DNA of 64,000 bases from Inhella crocodyli (GCF_004004565.1 NZ_SACM01000003.1:310001-374000), one strand, 5' to 3'. Positions 41,504-54,204 are shown, numbered from the stretch's first letter. The notes: a model not told the origin generated them from the letters alone. Numbers and translations are program-made.

Positions 41504-42766
41504 ATGAACGGCTCCCTCACCGTCCTGGGCCACGGCAGCGTGGACTGGGGCCTCGTCGCCATCTTCGCCACCGTGTACGCCGGCATGTTCCTCGGCGGCC
41601 TGCCCAAGCTGCGCCTGGACCGCACGGGCGTGGCGCTGTTGGGCGCCATCGCGGTGATCCCGCTCACGGGCTGGAGCGTCACCGAAGCGGCGCAGACCGT
41701 GGACCTGCCCACCATCGTGCTGCTCTTCGCCTTCATGGTGGTGGCGGCGCAAATGCGCCTGGGCGGCTTCTTCGGCGCCGTCACGCGCGGCGTGGGGGCG
41801 CTGCCCTGGTCGGGCCCGATGCTGCTGGGCGCCTTGATCGCCGTGAGCGCGGCGCTGTCGGCCGTGTTTTCGAACGACGTGGTCTGCCTGGCCGTCACGC
41901 CCGTGGTGGTGGCGCTGTGCCGCCAACGCGCAATGCCCCCCGTGCCCTTTTTGATCGGCCTGGCCTGCGCAGCCAACATCGGCTCGGCGGCCACGCTGAT
42001 CGGCAACCCACAGAACATGCTCATCGGCTCGATGCTGAAGCTGCACTTCGCCGACCACCTGCGCCATGCCGCGGTGCCGGTGGTCTTGAGCCTCGTCATG
42101 CTGTGGGTGTGGCTGGTGCACGGCACGGGCCGCGCCGGCTGGGCCGAGCGCGCGCCCCCCGCGCTCAACGGCCACGACACCCCGCCCTTCGACGCCTGGC
42201 AAACCGCCAAGGGCCTGAGCGTGGCCGCCGTGCTGATGGGCGTGTTCTTGTTCACCGACTTCCCGCGCGAGCTGGCCGCGCTGATCGGTGCCGGCGTGCT
42301 GCTGCTCAGCCGGCGCCTGCACAGCGCCGAGGTGATGGGCTACGTCGACTGGTCGCTGCTGCTGCTGTTCATGGGCTTGTTCGTGGTCAACCACGCCTTC
42401 CAAACCACGGGCGTCGCGGCGCAGGCGGTGGCGTGGGGCGCCACGCAGGGCATCCACCTGCACGAGCCCGGCACGCTGACCCTGGTGAGCGTGCTGCTGA
42501 GCAACCTCGTCTCCAACGTGCCGGCGGTGATGCTGCTGCTGCCCCACCTGGGCCCGAACCCGCAGGAGGCCGGCATGCTCTTGGCGCTGGTCAGCACCTT
42601 GGCCGGCAACCTGCTGCTGGTGGGCTCCATCGCCAACCTCATCGTGGTGGACCTGGCCGCCAAGCAAGGCGTGGCCATCGATTGGCGCCAGCACCTGCGC
42701 CTGGCCGCGCCCGCGGCGCTGGGCAGCCTGGGGCTCACCGTGGGCTGGTTGGTGCTGACGCGATGA
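41504..42766 (+). CDS. SLC13/ArsB-type anion transporter
   Basis: A 420-residue permease with about ten helices. The re-entrant segments carry SAVFSNDVVCLAVTP and NIGSAATLIGNPQNMLIG in the first half and LLSNLVSNVPAVMLLLP in the second, which is the DASS/ArsB ion-transporter pattern. The substrate could be a dicarboxylate, sulfate, arsenite or sodium. It overlaps the next start codon (ATGA). Confidence 0.82.
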   Translation: MNGSLTVLGHGSVDWGLVAIFATVYAGMFLGGLPKLRLDRTGVALLGAIAVIPLTGWSVTEAAQTVDLPTIVLLFAFMVVAAQMRLGGFFGAVTRGVGALPWSGPMLLGALIAVSAALSAVFSNDVVCLAVTPVVVALCRQRAMPPVPFLIGLACAANIGSAATLIGNPQNMLIGSMLKLHFADHLRHAAVPVVLSLVMLWVWLVHGTGRAGWAERAPPALNGHDTPPFDAWQTAKGLSVAAVLMGVFLFTDFPRELAALIGAGVLLLSRRLHSAEVMGYVDWSLLLLFMGLFVVNHAFQTTGVAAQAVAWGATQGIHLHEPGTLTLVSVLLSNLVSNVPAVMLLLPHLGPNPQEAGMLLALVSTLAGNLLLVGSIANLIVVDLAAKQGVAIDWRQHLRLAAPAALGSLGLTVGWLVLTR

Positions 42767-44556
42767 GCGCGCTGGACCGCCGCACGGCTTTGGCGCTGAC
42801 CGGGCTGGGCCTGAGCGCTGGCCTGAGCGCGCCCGCTGGGGCGCAGGCCGGCGGGGCCAAGCGCCTGCGCGTGGCGGCCGACATCGCCGAGGTCGCCTTC
42901 GACCCCCCGCGCGTGTCCGACCGCACCTCGGTCACCGTCAACGCCCACATCTTCGAGCCCCTGCTCACCTACGACCCCCTGGCCGAGCCGGCGCGGCTGC
43001 GCCCGCTGACCGCCGCCGCGCTGCCCGAGGTGAGCGACGACCACCGCCGCTTCGTGTTCACGGTGCGGCCCGGCATCTTCTTTTCCGACGACCCGGCCTT
43101 TGGCGGTCGGCGGCGCGAGCTGGTGGCGGCCGACTACGTCTACAGCATCAAGCGCTACTACGACCCACGCATCCCCAGCGAGCACCTGTACCTGTTCGAG
43201 AACGAGGGCCTGCTGGGCCTGAGCGAGTTGCGCCAGCGCGCCATCGCGGCCAAGACCGGGTTGGACTACGACGCCCCCGTGCCGGGCCTGCGCGTGCTGG
43301 ACCGCTACCGCTTCGAGGTGCGTCTGTCGCGCCCATCACCGCGCTTCGTGGCCCTCTTCGCGGCCTCGGGCTTGACCGGCGCCATGGCGCGCGAGGTCGT
43401 CGAGGCCTACGGCGACCAAATCGGCGCCCACCCCGTGGGCACCGGGCCCTTCGTGCTGAAGGACTGGCGCCGCGGCTCGCGCATCCTGCTGGCGCGCAAC
43501 CCCGGCTTTCGCGACGAGCGCTACGCGGCCACGCCGCCGCCGGACGACCCCGAGGCCGTGGCCTTGGCCGCGCGCTTGCAGGGCCGGCGCCTGCCCATGG
43601 TGGACGAGGTCGAGGTCCACATCATCCAAGAGGAGCAGCCGCGCTGGCTGGCCTTCGTGGGCGGCGACATCGACGCCATGGAGTTGCCCCAGGGCGTGGC
43701 CAGCTTGGCGCTGCCGAACGGTCGATTGGCGCCCAACCTCGTGGCCCGCGGCGTGCAGGTGCACCGCTTCCTGGACGCCAGCGTGCGCCAGACCTTCTTC
43801 AACTGCCAAGACCCCGACCTGGGCGGCCTGAGCCCCGCGCGCGTGGCCCTGCGCCGCGCCATCGCGCTGGCCTACGACAACGCGGCGGAGCTGCGCCTGG
43901 TGTTCCGCAACCAAGGCCTGCCGGCCCAATCGCTGATGCCCCCCGGCGTCACAGGCTACGACCCCACGCTCAAGACCGAGATGGGCGCTGGCGACCTGGC
44001 CCGCGCCAAGGCCCTGCTGGACGTGCACGGCTACCGCGACGTGGACGGCGACGGCTGGCGCGAGCACCCCGACGGCCGCCCCCTGGTGCTGCGCATGGCC
44101 GGCGTGCAAGACGCGCGGCAGCGCCAGATCAACGAGCTGTGGGAGAAGCAAATGCGCGCCGTGGGCCTGCGCATGCGCTTCGAGGTGGGGCAGTTCGGCG
44201 AGCTGATCAAAAACTCACTGGCCGGGCGCCTGCAGATGTGGAGCTTCGCCTGGACCACGCAGTTCCCCGACGGCGACTTCTTCCTCGCGCTGGCCTACGG
44301 GCCCAACAGCGGGCAGAGCAACGACGCGCGCTTTCAACTGCCGGCCTTCGACCGGGCCTACGAGGCCCAACGCGCGCTGCCCGACGGGCCCGAGCGCCTG
44401 GCTGCCATCCGCGAGGCCCAGCGCTGGATGCTGGCCTACATGCCCTACCTGGCGCACAGCCACGCGCTGCGCGTGGACATCAGCCACGCCCAGGTGCGCG
44501 GCTACCGCCGCCACCGCTTCACGCGGGACCTGTGGCGTTACACCGCCCTGGATTGA
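42763..44556 (+). CDS. ABC transporter substrate-binding protein, peptide type (second)
   Basis: A 597-residue SBP_bac_5 protein. The signal peptide runs RRTALALTGLGLSAGLSAPAGA. The mature part has VTVNAHIFEPLLTYD, ELVAADYVYSIKRYYDPR and HPVGTGPFVLKDW. It is a different sequence from the one at 28958. It overlaps the anion transporter stop by four bases, so the two are probably co-transcribed, and no cognate ABC permease is near. It ends two bases from the convergent next gene. Confidence 0.85.
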   Translation: MSALDRRTALALTGLGLSAGLSAPAGAQAGGAKRLRVAADIAEVAFDPPRVSDRTSVTVNAHIFEPLLTYDPLAEPARLRPLTAAALPEVSDDHRRFVFTVRPGIFFSDDPAFGGRRRELVAADYVYSIKRYYDPRIPSEHLYLFENEGLLGLSELRQRAIAAKTGLDYDAPVPGLRVLDRYRFEVRLSRPSPRFVALFAASGLTGAMAREVVEAYGDQIGAHPVGTGPFVLKDWRRGSRILLARNPGFRDERYAATPPPDDPEAVALAARLQGRRLPMVDEVEVHIIQEEQPRWLAFVGGDIDAMELPQGVASLALPNGRLAPNLVARGVQVHRFLDASVRQTFFNCQDPDLGGLSPARVALRRAIALAYDNAAELRLVFRNQGLPAQSLMPPGVTGYDPTLKTEMGAGDLARAKALLDVHGYRDVDGDGWREHPDGRPLVLRMAGVQDARQRQINELWEKQMRAVGLRMRFEVGQFGELIKNSLAGRLQMWSFAWTTQFPDGDFFLALAYGPNSGQSNDARFQLPAFDRAYEAQRALPDGPERLAAIREAQRWMLAYMPYLAHSHALRVDISHAQVRGYRRHRFTRDLWRYTALD

Positions 44557-44557
44557 T

Positions 44558-45337
44558 TCAGGCGCTGCGCGGGTGGCGCGACAGCAGCAGCATGCCCTCG
44601 GCCGTCAGCGGCTCGGGCTCGGGGCGGGGCACGGCGCGGCGTTCGCGCAGCGACTCGCGGCCGATCTCGCCGCGCAGGCGGCGGTCGTCGGCCACCACCA
44701 TGCCGTCCCAGTGGCCGCTGCTGGCGGCCACCAAGTCGGCGTGCGGGGCCAGCAGCAGGCCAGTGCCGCTGCGCACCAGCACGTCGCTGGCGTTGACCAC
44801 GTTGAAGATCAGCCGGTCGGCCACGGCGCTCAGGCCGCTGCCGGCGAAGTCGGGCTCGAACTCGACCTGCTGCGCGCCGCGCAGGTTCACCACCACCCAC
44901 TCGTCGGGGCCGACCACGGTGTCGAGCGTGAAGGCCTTGAGCAGGCTGTCGTCCACCTCGTAAACGTGCACCCCGCGCACGGCGCGGCTGGGGCCCAGGC
45001 GCATGTCCACGCCAAAGGCATCGACCTCGCCGGTGGGAGCCAGGGCGGCCAGGCGCTGGCTCAGGCCGGCCACGGTGGCGTGGATGTTGGCCGGCGGCAG
45101 GGCCGCGGCGGGCGGCGCCACCGTGGCCGCCGCACCGAGCAGGGTGCGCGGCGCCGTCAGCACCCAGTCGGGCAGGGCCTTGGGGGCTGCGGCGTCGCTG
45201 GCTTGGTGCAGCGCAGCGCCTTCGTCCGCCAAGCGGCGCACCTGCTCCAAGTCCCACCGCGACGCGGCCTCCGACGCCGCCGGGAACGACAGCAGGGCGG
45301 AAACGAGCAGGAAGGGGGGCGTGTGGCGGGCGGACAT
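44558..45337 (-). CDS. Exported choice-of-anchor A-like protein
   Basis: A 259-residue protein with a signal peptide (TPPFLLVSALLSFPAASEA). The middle resembles the 'choice-of-anchor A' beta-rich domain found in surface proteins: HVYEVDDSLLKAFTLDTVVGPDEWVVVNLRG, RLIFNVVNASDVLVRSG, GLLLAPHADLVAASSGHWDGMVVAD. No C-terminal anchor is visible; it ends RHPRSA. It may sit on the cell surface or in an exopolymer matrix. Convergent with the binding-protein gene. Confidence 0.62.
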   Translation of the reverse strand: MSARHTPPFLLVSALLSFPAASEAASRWDLEQVRRLADEGAALHQASDAAAPKALPDWVLTAPRTLLGAAATVAPPAAALPPANIHATVAGLSQRLAALAPTGEVDAFGVDMRLGPSRAVRGVHVYEVDDSLLKAFTLDTVVGPDEWVVVNLRGAQQVEFEPDFAGSGLSAVADRLIFNVVNASDVLVRSGTGLLLAPHADLVAASSGHWDGMVVADDRRLRGEIGRESLRERRAVPRPEPEPLTAEGMLLLSRHPRSA

Positions 45338-45450
45338 CAAGGGCAATCGGAACGCGCCAGCAGGGCTTGCTGGCATGGCCTGAATTGTCGAAAGGCGGCC
45401 CTGACGGCGCACTGACACGCCCCCCCGCGTTCGAACGAGCCGTCGCCGCG

Positions 45451-45476
45451 AAAAGTGCGAACTAACGCACACTTTT
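45451..45476 (-). terminator. Likely terminator of the metallo-hydrolase gene
   Basis: Read on the minus strand, AAAAGTGTGCG, TTAGTT and CGCACTTTT form a stem-loop with one bulged base, and the T-rich arm leads into TTTTCG. It lies just downstream of the gene at 45498-46151. Confidence 0.5.
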
Positions 45477-45497
45477 GGCGGCTTCGCCCCCAGCGAC

Positions 45498-46151
45498 TCA
45501 GCGGCGACCCAAAGCCGCGTCGGCCACGAAGGGGTTGCTGCGCCGCTCGGCGCCGAAGCTGCTCTCCGGCCCGTGGCCGGGGATGAACACCGTCTCGTCC
45601 CCCATCGGCCACAGGCGCTGGGTGATGGAGGCGATCAGCTGGTCGTAATTGCCCTGCGGGAAGTCGGTGCGCCCGATGGAGCCGGCGAACAGCACGTCGC
45701 CCACGAAGGCGCGCTGGGCGCTGGCGCTGTGGAACACCACGTGGCCCGGCGTGTGGCCGGGGCAGTGGCGCACGCTCAGGGTCTCGTCGCCCAGTTGCAC
45801 CGTGTCGCCGTCGGCCAACCAGCGCGTGGGCGTGAAGTGCTCGGCCGGCGGGAAGCCGAACATCTGGCTCTGCTGCGGCAAGCCGTCGATCCAAAACTGG
45901 TCGCCCGGGTGCGGCCCCACGATGGGCAGGTCCTGCTCGCGCGCCAGCTGGCCCGTGGCGCCGGCGTGATCGATGTGGGCGTGCGTCAGCCACAGCGCCT
46001 TGAGCGTCAGTCCCCGCGCCTTGACGGCGGCCAACAGGCGTGGGATTTCGCCCCCCGGGTCGATCAGCGCGGCCTCGTTCGTCCGGTCGCACCAGACCAG
46101 CGAGCAGTTCTGTTGAAAGGGCGTGACGGGGAGGGTTTCGTATCGAAGCAT
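45498..46151 (-). CDS. Glyoxalase II-like metallo-beta-lactamase fold hydrolase
   Basis: A 217-residue MBL-fold hydrolase of the glyoxalase II / YcbL type. The binuclear zinc signature is THAHIDH at residues 56-62, followed by HCPGHTPGHVVFH, FVGDVLFAGSIGRTDFP and IPGHGPESSF. It should cleave a thioester such as S-lactoylglutathione. The frame is open to 46247, but MLRYETLPVTPFQQN is the canonical start of this family. Confidence 0.9.
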   Translation of the reverse strand: MLRYETLPVTPFQQNCSLVWCDRTNEAALIDPGGEIPRLLAAVKARGLTLKALWLTHAHIDHAGATGQLAREQDLPIVGPHPGDQFWIDGLPQQSQMFGFPPAEHFTPTRWLADGDTVQLGDETLSVRHCPGHTPGHVVFHSASAQRAFVGDVLFAGSIGRTDFPQGNYDQLIASITQRLWPMGDETVFIPGHGPESSFGAERRSNPFVADAALGRR

Positions 46152-46343
46152 GGGGCGGAGCGGTCGCAGGCAGGCAGGCAGGGGGCGAATCGAACGGCGG
46201 CGCCGAACGGGCGAATCACCGTTCATCTTGCCCCATGACCGACCCACGAAGTTCTAGCCAAGCACCTGGGTGCGTTGCGGGCTTCTGTCCCGCGGCATAA
46301 AGCAGGACACTGGCGCCACGCCGGAGGATCCAGGGAGCAACAC

Positions 46344-47144
46344 ATGAAAACAGCGGCGATGGTGGGACTGCTCGGCGCCTTGGCGGTGTCGGGCGTGGCG
46401 GCGAACGAGCGGGAGGTCACGGTCTGCGCCGACCCCGACCCGCCGCCTTCGGTGTACTGGGTGCGCGACGCGCAGGGCCACAAGACGCAAGCCCTGACGG
46501 GTTTTGGCGTGGACCTGATGAACGAGGCCTTCGCCCGGCTGGGCGTGAAGGTGCGCTGGATCGGCCACTACCCCTGGGCGCGCTGCATGAAGGAGGTGGA
46601 AGACGGCCGCACCGACTTCGCCTACGGCGCGTACTACAGCGAAGAGCGCGCGCGCCGCTTCGCCTACTCGGTGCCTTTGCGTGCGCTGACGCCGCAGGTC
46701 TTCTCCATGCGCGATCGCCCGGTCGACGTGCGGAGCAAGGCCGACCTCAAGCGCTACGCCGGCTGCGGTTTGACGGGGGCGAGTTACGCGCACTACGACC
46801 TGGGCCCGGCGGACCTGGACACGGGCGTGAACACCTACGCCAAGCTGATCACCAAGCTCAAGCTCGGGCGCTGCGACTACTTCGTCGAGGAGCTGGAGGT
46901 CATCCTGCGCTTGAAGGACGTCGGGCAGGACCTGCTGGCCGACGAGGACCTGGTGCACGGCCCCGTGCCCGATGCCACCGCCCCGACCACGCACCTGATC
47001 GCGGGCAAGACCAGCGCAGCGGCGGCCCGCCTGCCGGAGCTGGACGCCGTGCTGATCCCGCTGATCCGCTCGGGCGAGGCGGCGCGTTACTGGCGCCGCC
47101 ACAGCAGCAGCCTGCCCTACAAGCCGGGCAAGCTGCCGTCCTGA
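46344..47144 (+). CDS. Amino-acid-type periplasmic binding protein
   Basis: A 266-residue SBP_bac_3 protein with a signal peptide (KTAAMVGLLGALAVSGVAA). The mature part has TVCADPDPPPSVYWV, FGVDLMNEAFARLGVKVRWI and GRTDFAYGAYYSEERAR. The ATG follows CAGGGAGC. No permease genes are next to it. It converges on the thiamine-binding gene and is not under the same promoter. Confidence 0.85.
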   Translation: MKTAAMVGLLGALAVSGVAANEREVTVCADPDPPPSVYWVRDAQGHKTQALTGFGVDLMNEAFARLGVKVRWIGHYPWARCMKEVEDGRTDFAYGAYYSEERARRFAYSVPLRALTPQVFSMRDRPVDVRSKADLKRYAGCGLTGASYAHYDLGPADLDTGVNTYAKLITKLKLGRCDYFVEELEVILRLKDVGQDLLADEDLVHGPVPDATAPTTHLIAGKTSAAAARLPELDAVLIPLIRSGEAARYWRRHSSSLPYKPGKLPS

Positions 47145-47165
47145 AGCCTGCGGCGCCGCGCGGCC

Positions 47166-47582
47166 TCAGGGCCGGAACTTGCGCACCAGGTCTTCGACCT
47201 TCGGTCCGCCGGCCTGGGCCGAACTGCTGACCTTGATCACGCTCATCGTGCGCTCGGCGCCCGCCTCCAGCGTGGCCTGGTGGATGGCCTGCAGCAGGGG
47301 CCAGATCTTCTCGGCCGGGCCCTCGATCACGGTGCCCAGGGCGTGCACCTCGTAACGCAGGCCCGAGGCCTGGATGACGGCGATGGCGGCGTCGACGTGC
47401 TTGTAGCGGTCGCTGGCCGTGCCCGTGGGCCGGGGAAGGACCTGGATCTCGGCGATCACGTGGTTCGGCGGGGTCGGGGCGGGCTGCGCGGGCTGGGCCG
47501 AGGCGGCGGTGCCGGCGAACAAGGAGGCCGCCAGCAGCGAGGGCCGGAGGCGTTGCAGGAAGGAAGGTTTGCGGTGGGCCAT
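47166..47582 (-). CDS. Exported thiamine-binding-family protein
   Basis: A 138-residue protein with a signal peptide (FLQRLRPSLLAASLFAGTAASA, then QPA). The mature domain matches the MTH1187/YkoF thiamine-binding family: IAEIQVLPRPTG, HVDAAIAVIQASGLRYEVHALGTVIEG and KIWPLLQAIHQATLEAGAER. Proteins of this family are usually cytoplasmic, so the signal peptide is notable. An in-frame ATG five codons earlier is also possible. Its transcript would carry the TPP riboswitch at 47668-47794 in its leader, about 85 bases upstream. Confidence 0.82.
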   Translation of the reverse strand: MAHRKPSFLQRLRPSLLAASLFAGTAASAQPAQPAPTPPNHVIAEIQVLPRPTGTASDRYKHVDAAIAVIQASGLRYEVHALGTVIEGPAEKIWPLLQAIHQATLEAGAERTMSVIKVSSSAQAGGPKVEDLVRKFRP

Positions 47583-47667
47583 GTGCGTCGTTGGCAATGG
47601 CAGTTCGGCATGCGCCCGGGGCCGCGAGGCCGGCGCGTGAAAGAGCGCACCGGCGACCTGTGAGCGT

Positions 47668-47794
47668 GCTTCCCTGCGCGAGGATTACCTCGAATCCCCG
47701 GTCGGGGACTCCGAAGCGCCGCGAAGCGCTTCTGGTCAGGTTCAAAGGGACTCTCTCAGTCGGCCGGGCCGCTCGGCCCAACCAACACCCCCAG
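47668..47794 (-). ncRNA. TPP riboswitch (THI element)
   Basis: Read on the minus strand: GGGGGTG, then CTGAGAGAGTCCCTTTGAACCTGA split over the junction (47735-47757), and a 3' GGTAATCCTCGCGCAGGGAAGC. These are the P1, CUGAGA and GAACCUGA marks of the THI element and the closing AGGGAAG. The third helix is enlarged by a hairpin with GAAGCGCTTCG and a CCCCGACCGGGG stem. It lies in the leader of an exported thiamine-binding protein, so ligand binding should lower its expression when thiamine is plentiful. Confidence 0.85.
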
Positions 47795-47919
47795 CGAATG
47801 ACCCCGCGCCGAGGGCCAACAGGCCGCGTCGGAGTGGGGTCGGGCGGCAGTGTAGGCAGGCCCGGCGAAAATCGCGGATTGCGCAACTTTCGCGCCCTCC
47901 CTTTTCTCAAGCGAACAAC

Positions 47920-48249
47920 ATGGACCTCAAGCTCCCCATCACCATCATTGACGAACTCAGCGACAGCGAGATTCGCGCGCAGGGCGAGCTGGACTTGGCC
48001 AGCGGTGAGATCCGCAACGTCCGCTACGAGGACTACGACGCCGCCACCGAGGGCCTGCCCGGCGCCAAGGAGGACTACGAGTTCAGCGTCGGCATCCTGA
48101 GCAACGGCAGCCGCGAGGTGGAGTTCCGCGTCGAGGTCGACGCCATGGGCACGCGCTACTCGGTGACGCCCACCGAGCTGCTGGAGCTCAAGGGCCGCGC
48201 CGCCGCACTGTTCACCCAGGCCCCGGGCAAGAAGGCCGCCAGCCGCTGA
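47920..48249 (+). CDS. Hypothetical protein
   Basis: A 109-residue soluble, acidic protein starting MDLKLPITIIDELSDSEI. It has GELDLASGEIRNVRYEDYD and later NGSREVEFRVEVDAMGTRYSV, a run of beta strands, then a short basic C-terminal tail ending GKKAASR. I cannot name a family. It is 126 bp from the riboswitch, on the opposite strand, in a gap otherwise without genes. Confidence 0.6.
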   Translation: MDLKLPITIIDELSDSEIRAQGELDLASGEIRNVRYEDYDAATEGLPGAKEDYEFSVGILSNGSREVEFRVEVDAMGTRYSVTPTELLELKGRAAALFTQAPGKKAASR

Positions 48250-48264
48250 ACCCGCGCGCCAAGG

Positions 48265-51668
<3,404 letters not shown>

Positions 51669-51729
51669 CCGCCGCGCAGGCCCCAGGCCCGGCGCCCTTT
51701 GCACGGGGCCCGGGCCGGCTTGGGGGCGC

Positions 51730-52044
51730 TCAGCGCGCCGCGCGTTCGCGCAGGGCCTTCAACTCGGCCGCCATCAGGCGCTCGCGCAGGTCGGCCCCTT
51801 GCAAGGACGCCAGGGTCACCACGCCGTGGATGGCCAGGCCCAGGCCCCAGCCCCAGAACGGCAGGCCGTGCCAGCGGGCGTTGTCGTGCAGGTTGCTGAG
51901 CAGGAACAGGCCACCGTTCACGCACACGAACACCAGCAGGTGAACGAGGAAGCCCATCTTCATCTCGACGCGCTTGCGCGCTTGCCGGCGCAGGGCGATG
52001 TCGTCGGCGCGTTGGGCGGGGGTGGCAGCGTTCAGGTCGGTCAT
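51730..52044 (-). CDS. 2TM domain protein
   Basis: A 104-residue protein with two predicted helices (FLVHLLVFVCVNGGLFLL and WGWGLGLAIHGVVTLAS), a basic segment RRQARKRVEMKMGF before them, and a helical tail. This matches the PF13239 '2TM' pattern found at the end of some histidine kinases and alone in many bacteria. Function unknown. Confidence 0.72.
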   Translation of the reverse strand: MTDLNAATPAQRADDIALRRQARKRVEMKMGFLVHLLVFVCVNGGLFLLSNLHDNARWHGLPFWGWGLGLAIHGVVTLASLQGADLRERLMAAELKALRERAAR

Positions 52045-52182
52045 GGCCGGGCTCCGGTGGGGTGGGGAATGAACGCATGGTTCCTGGCCCCGGTGCGGGG
52101 CGCGAGCCCGGGGCGACGAATCGCCAGCCTCGCCGCCGAACGGCGATCCGGCGGCGCGAACGGCGAGTGAACGGCGGGCGAC

Positions 52183-52902
52183 TCAGAGCAGGGAGGTTTG
52201 CTCCGGCCCCGACGGCGCGGCGGCGCGGGCCTGCAGCAGCGCGTCGGTGCGCTGCGCGTCGCTTGGGTCGAACACCTCGGCCGGCGAAGGCCGAACCAGG
52301 GCCAGGGCCTCGGCCTGGGTGCCGAACAGCCAGGCCTCCCAGTCCTCGGGGTCCATGTGGGCCACGGCGCGCTTGTCCTGCGCGTGCGGCGGCAGGTTCG
52401 GGTCGGGCTTGTGCAAGCGCCCCAGCAAGGGGTGGCCGTCGCAGTTGCAGGTGATCAAGGTGTAGTTGGGCACGATCTCGCCGGTGGCGGGGTCGGTCCA
52501 GTGCGCGTACAGGCCGGCCAAGGCCCAGGGGCGGCCATCGCGGCGCTGCAGGCGCCACCACACGTTCTTGCCGGTTTCCCAGTTGGGCTCTTGGTACCAA
52601 GCGGCGGGGATCAGGCAGCGCTGCCCCCGCGCCCAGGCCTGGGCGTAGGTGCGGCGCTCGGCCACGGTTTCGACGCGGGCGTTGTTCGTCAGGATGGCGC
52701 GCGAACTGGGCCGCGCGCTGCGGCTGCCCGGGGCGATGAGGCCCCACTGGCCCAGCTCGCACACCAAGCCATCGCCCTGCGGCCGCACCAAGGCGCCGCG
52801 CTGGTACGGGCCCACGGTGCCCTCGACGTAGCCCTCGGGCACGACGCTGCGGAAGTGGGTGTGGATGTCGCCTTTGGGGCTGACGTGGTACAGGTTGCAC
52901 AT
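52183..52902 (-). CDS. SOS response-associated peptidase (SRAP/YedK family)
   Basis: A 239-residue SRAP protein, which in YedK/HMCES forms a crosslink with abasic DNA. The N-terminal Cys2 of MCNLYHVSPKGD is exposed after Met removal and is the crosslinking residue. NARVET carries the conserved Asn and Glu, CLIPAAWYQEPN follows, and a His in LLGRLHKPDPN is late. It should shield abasic sites in single-stranded DNA. It is divergent from the HD-GYP gene, with 136 bp between. Confidence 0.88.
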   Translation of the reverse strand: MCNLYHVSPKGDIHTHFRSVVPEGYVEGTVGPYQRGALVRPQGDGLVCELGQWGLIAPGSRSARPSSRAILTNNARVETVAERRTYAQAWARGQRCLIPAAWYQEPNWETGKNVWWRLQRRDGRPWALAGLYAHWTDPATGEIVPNYTLITCNCDGHPLLGRLHKPDPNLPPHAQDKRAVAHMDPEDWEAWLFGTQAEALALVRPSPAEVFDPSDAQRTDALLQARAAAPSGPEQTSLL

Positions 52903-53038
52903 GGCCGTGGCGCTGGCAGGGCGGAACGCGGGAGATCGAAGGGAATTGCAACACGCACCCCAGGGCCGTGAAAGTGCGGGGGGCCCGGGCCGCGATGAAG
53001 CGGTCACACTGCGGGGCAGCGCCACCTTCGATGCCACG

Positions 53039-54181
53039 TTGAACGCCCCGTCCCCCCACATCGCCTTGCGCACGGTCCAGCACCGCGTGAAGCTGGGCGC
53101 GGCCCTGCCCTTCAGCGTGCTGGACGACAACGGCCGCCTGCTGCTGGCCAAGGGGCAGGTCATCGCCAACGAGGACCAGCTCGAGTCCCTGCTCGGGCGT
53201 GGCGCCCTGGTGGACCGCGGCGAGCTGGACGCCAGCCGGCGGGACCCGCGCAAGGTCGGCGCCGAGACCCTGGCCGAGCTCTGGACCGAGGCCCTGGACC
53301 AAACCAACCGCATGCTGCGCGCGAGCTTGCACGGCGACTTTGCCGGCGCGCTGGACGAGCTGTGCGGGCCGTTGTTGGCGCTGATCGAGCGCGACCCGGA
53401 CCTCGCCCTGTTCCAAGTGGTGCGCCAAGAGGGCATGGGCGAGAACCAGTACGGCGTGCGCCACGGCGTGCACACCGGGATCGCGGCCGTGCTCGCCGCC
53501 AAGCGCCTGGGTGCCAGCGCCGAGGAGGTGGGGCGCGCGCTGCGCGTGGCGCTGACCATGAACCTGTCGGTGCTGGAACTGCAGGGGCGCCTGGCCCACC
53601 AGGTCTTTCCGCTGAAGCCGCCGCAGAAGGTGGCCTTGCAGCAGCACCCACTGGAAAGCCGGCAGATGCTCGAGGCCAATGGCGTGAGCGACGCCGACTG
53701 GCTGCGCGCCGTGGCCGAGCACCACGAAACGCCCGAGGGCACCGGCTACCCCACCGGCACGCGCGAACCCAGCCCCTTGGCCCAGCTGATCAGCGCGGCC
53801 GACGTCTACACCGCCAAGCTCAGCACCCGCGCCAGCCGCGCCCCCATGCCGGCCGACCGCGCCGTGCGCGACTTCTTCCTGAGCCGCAAGACCCAGCCGG
53901 CCGCGGCGGCCATCCTCAAGGAGGTGGGCGTGTTCCCGCCGGGCACCCTGGTGCAACTGGCCAACGGCGAGCGCGGTGTGGTGGTGCGGCGTGGGGCGGC
54001 GGGCAACACGCCCATCGTGGCCACCTTGCTGAACAAAAACGGCGAGCCGCTGATGTCCCCGGCCCGGCGCGACACCGCCCAGGCCGCCCAAGCCATCAGC
54101 GCGGTGCTGACCCTGCAGGACCTGAAGGTGCGCATGATCCCCGCCAAGCTGGTGCTGGTGGGCGGGCCACCGCCGGCCTGA
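53039..54181 (+). CDS. HD-GYP-type protein with a PilZ-like or unrelated N-terminus
   Basis: A 380-residue protein of the HD-GYP hydrolase class. The first His motif is GVRHGVHTGIAAV, and the GYP motif is HHETPEGTGYPTG, intact at its HHE and GYP positions. The first part reads RTVQHRVKLGAALPFSVLDDNGRLLLAKG. A cyclic di-GMP phosphodiesterase role is inferred. The start is not ATG: TTG at 53039 is preferred, because the ATG at 52901 would overlap the start of the divergent SRAP gene. An 80-residue C-terminal beta-rich tail follows. Confidence 0.75.
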   Translation: MNAPSPHIALRTVQHRVKLGAALPFSVLDDNGRLLLAKGQVIANEDQLESLLGRGALVDRGELDASRRDPRKVGAETLAELWTEALDQTNRMLRASLHGDFAGALDELCGPLLALIERDPDLALFQVVRQEGMGENQYGVRHGVHTGIAAVLAAKRLGASAEEVGRALRVALTMNLSVLELQGRLAHQVFPLKPPQKVALQQHPLESRQMLEANGVSDADWLRAVAEHHETPEGTGYPTGTREPSPLAQLISAADVYTAKLSTRASRAPMPADRAVRDFFLSRKTQPAAAAILKEVGVFPPGTLVQLANGERGVVVRRGAAGNTPIVATLLNKNGEPLMSPARRDTAQAAQAISAVLTLQDLKVRMIPAKLVLVGGPPPA

Positions 54182-54204
54182 GCGTCGCGCCCGGCCGCTC
54201 ACAG

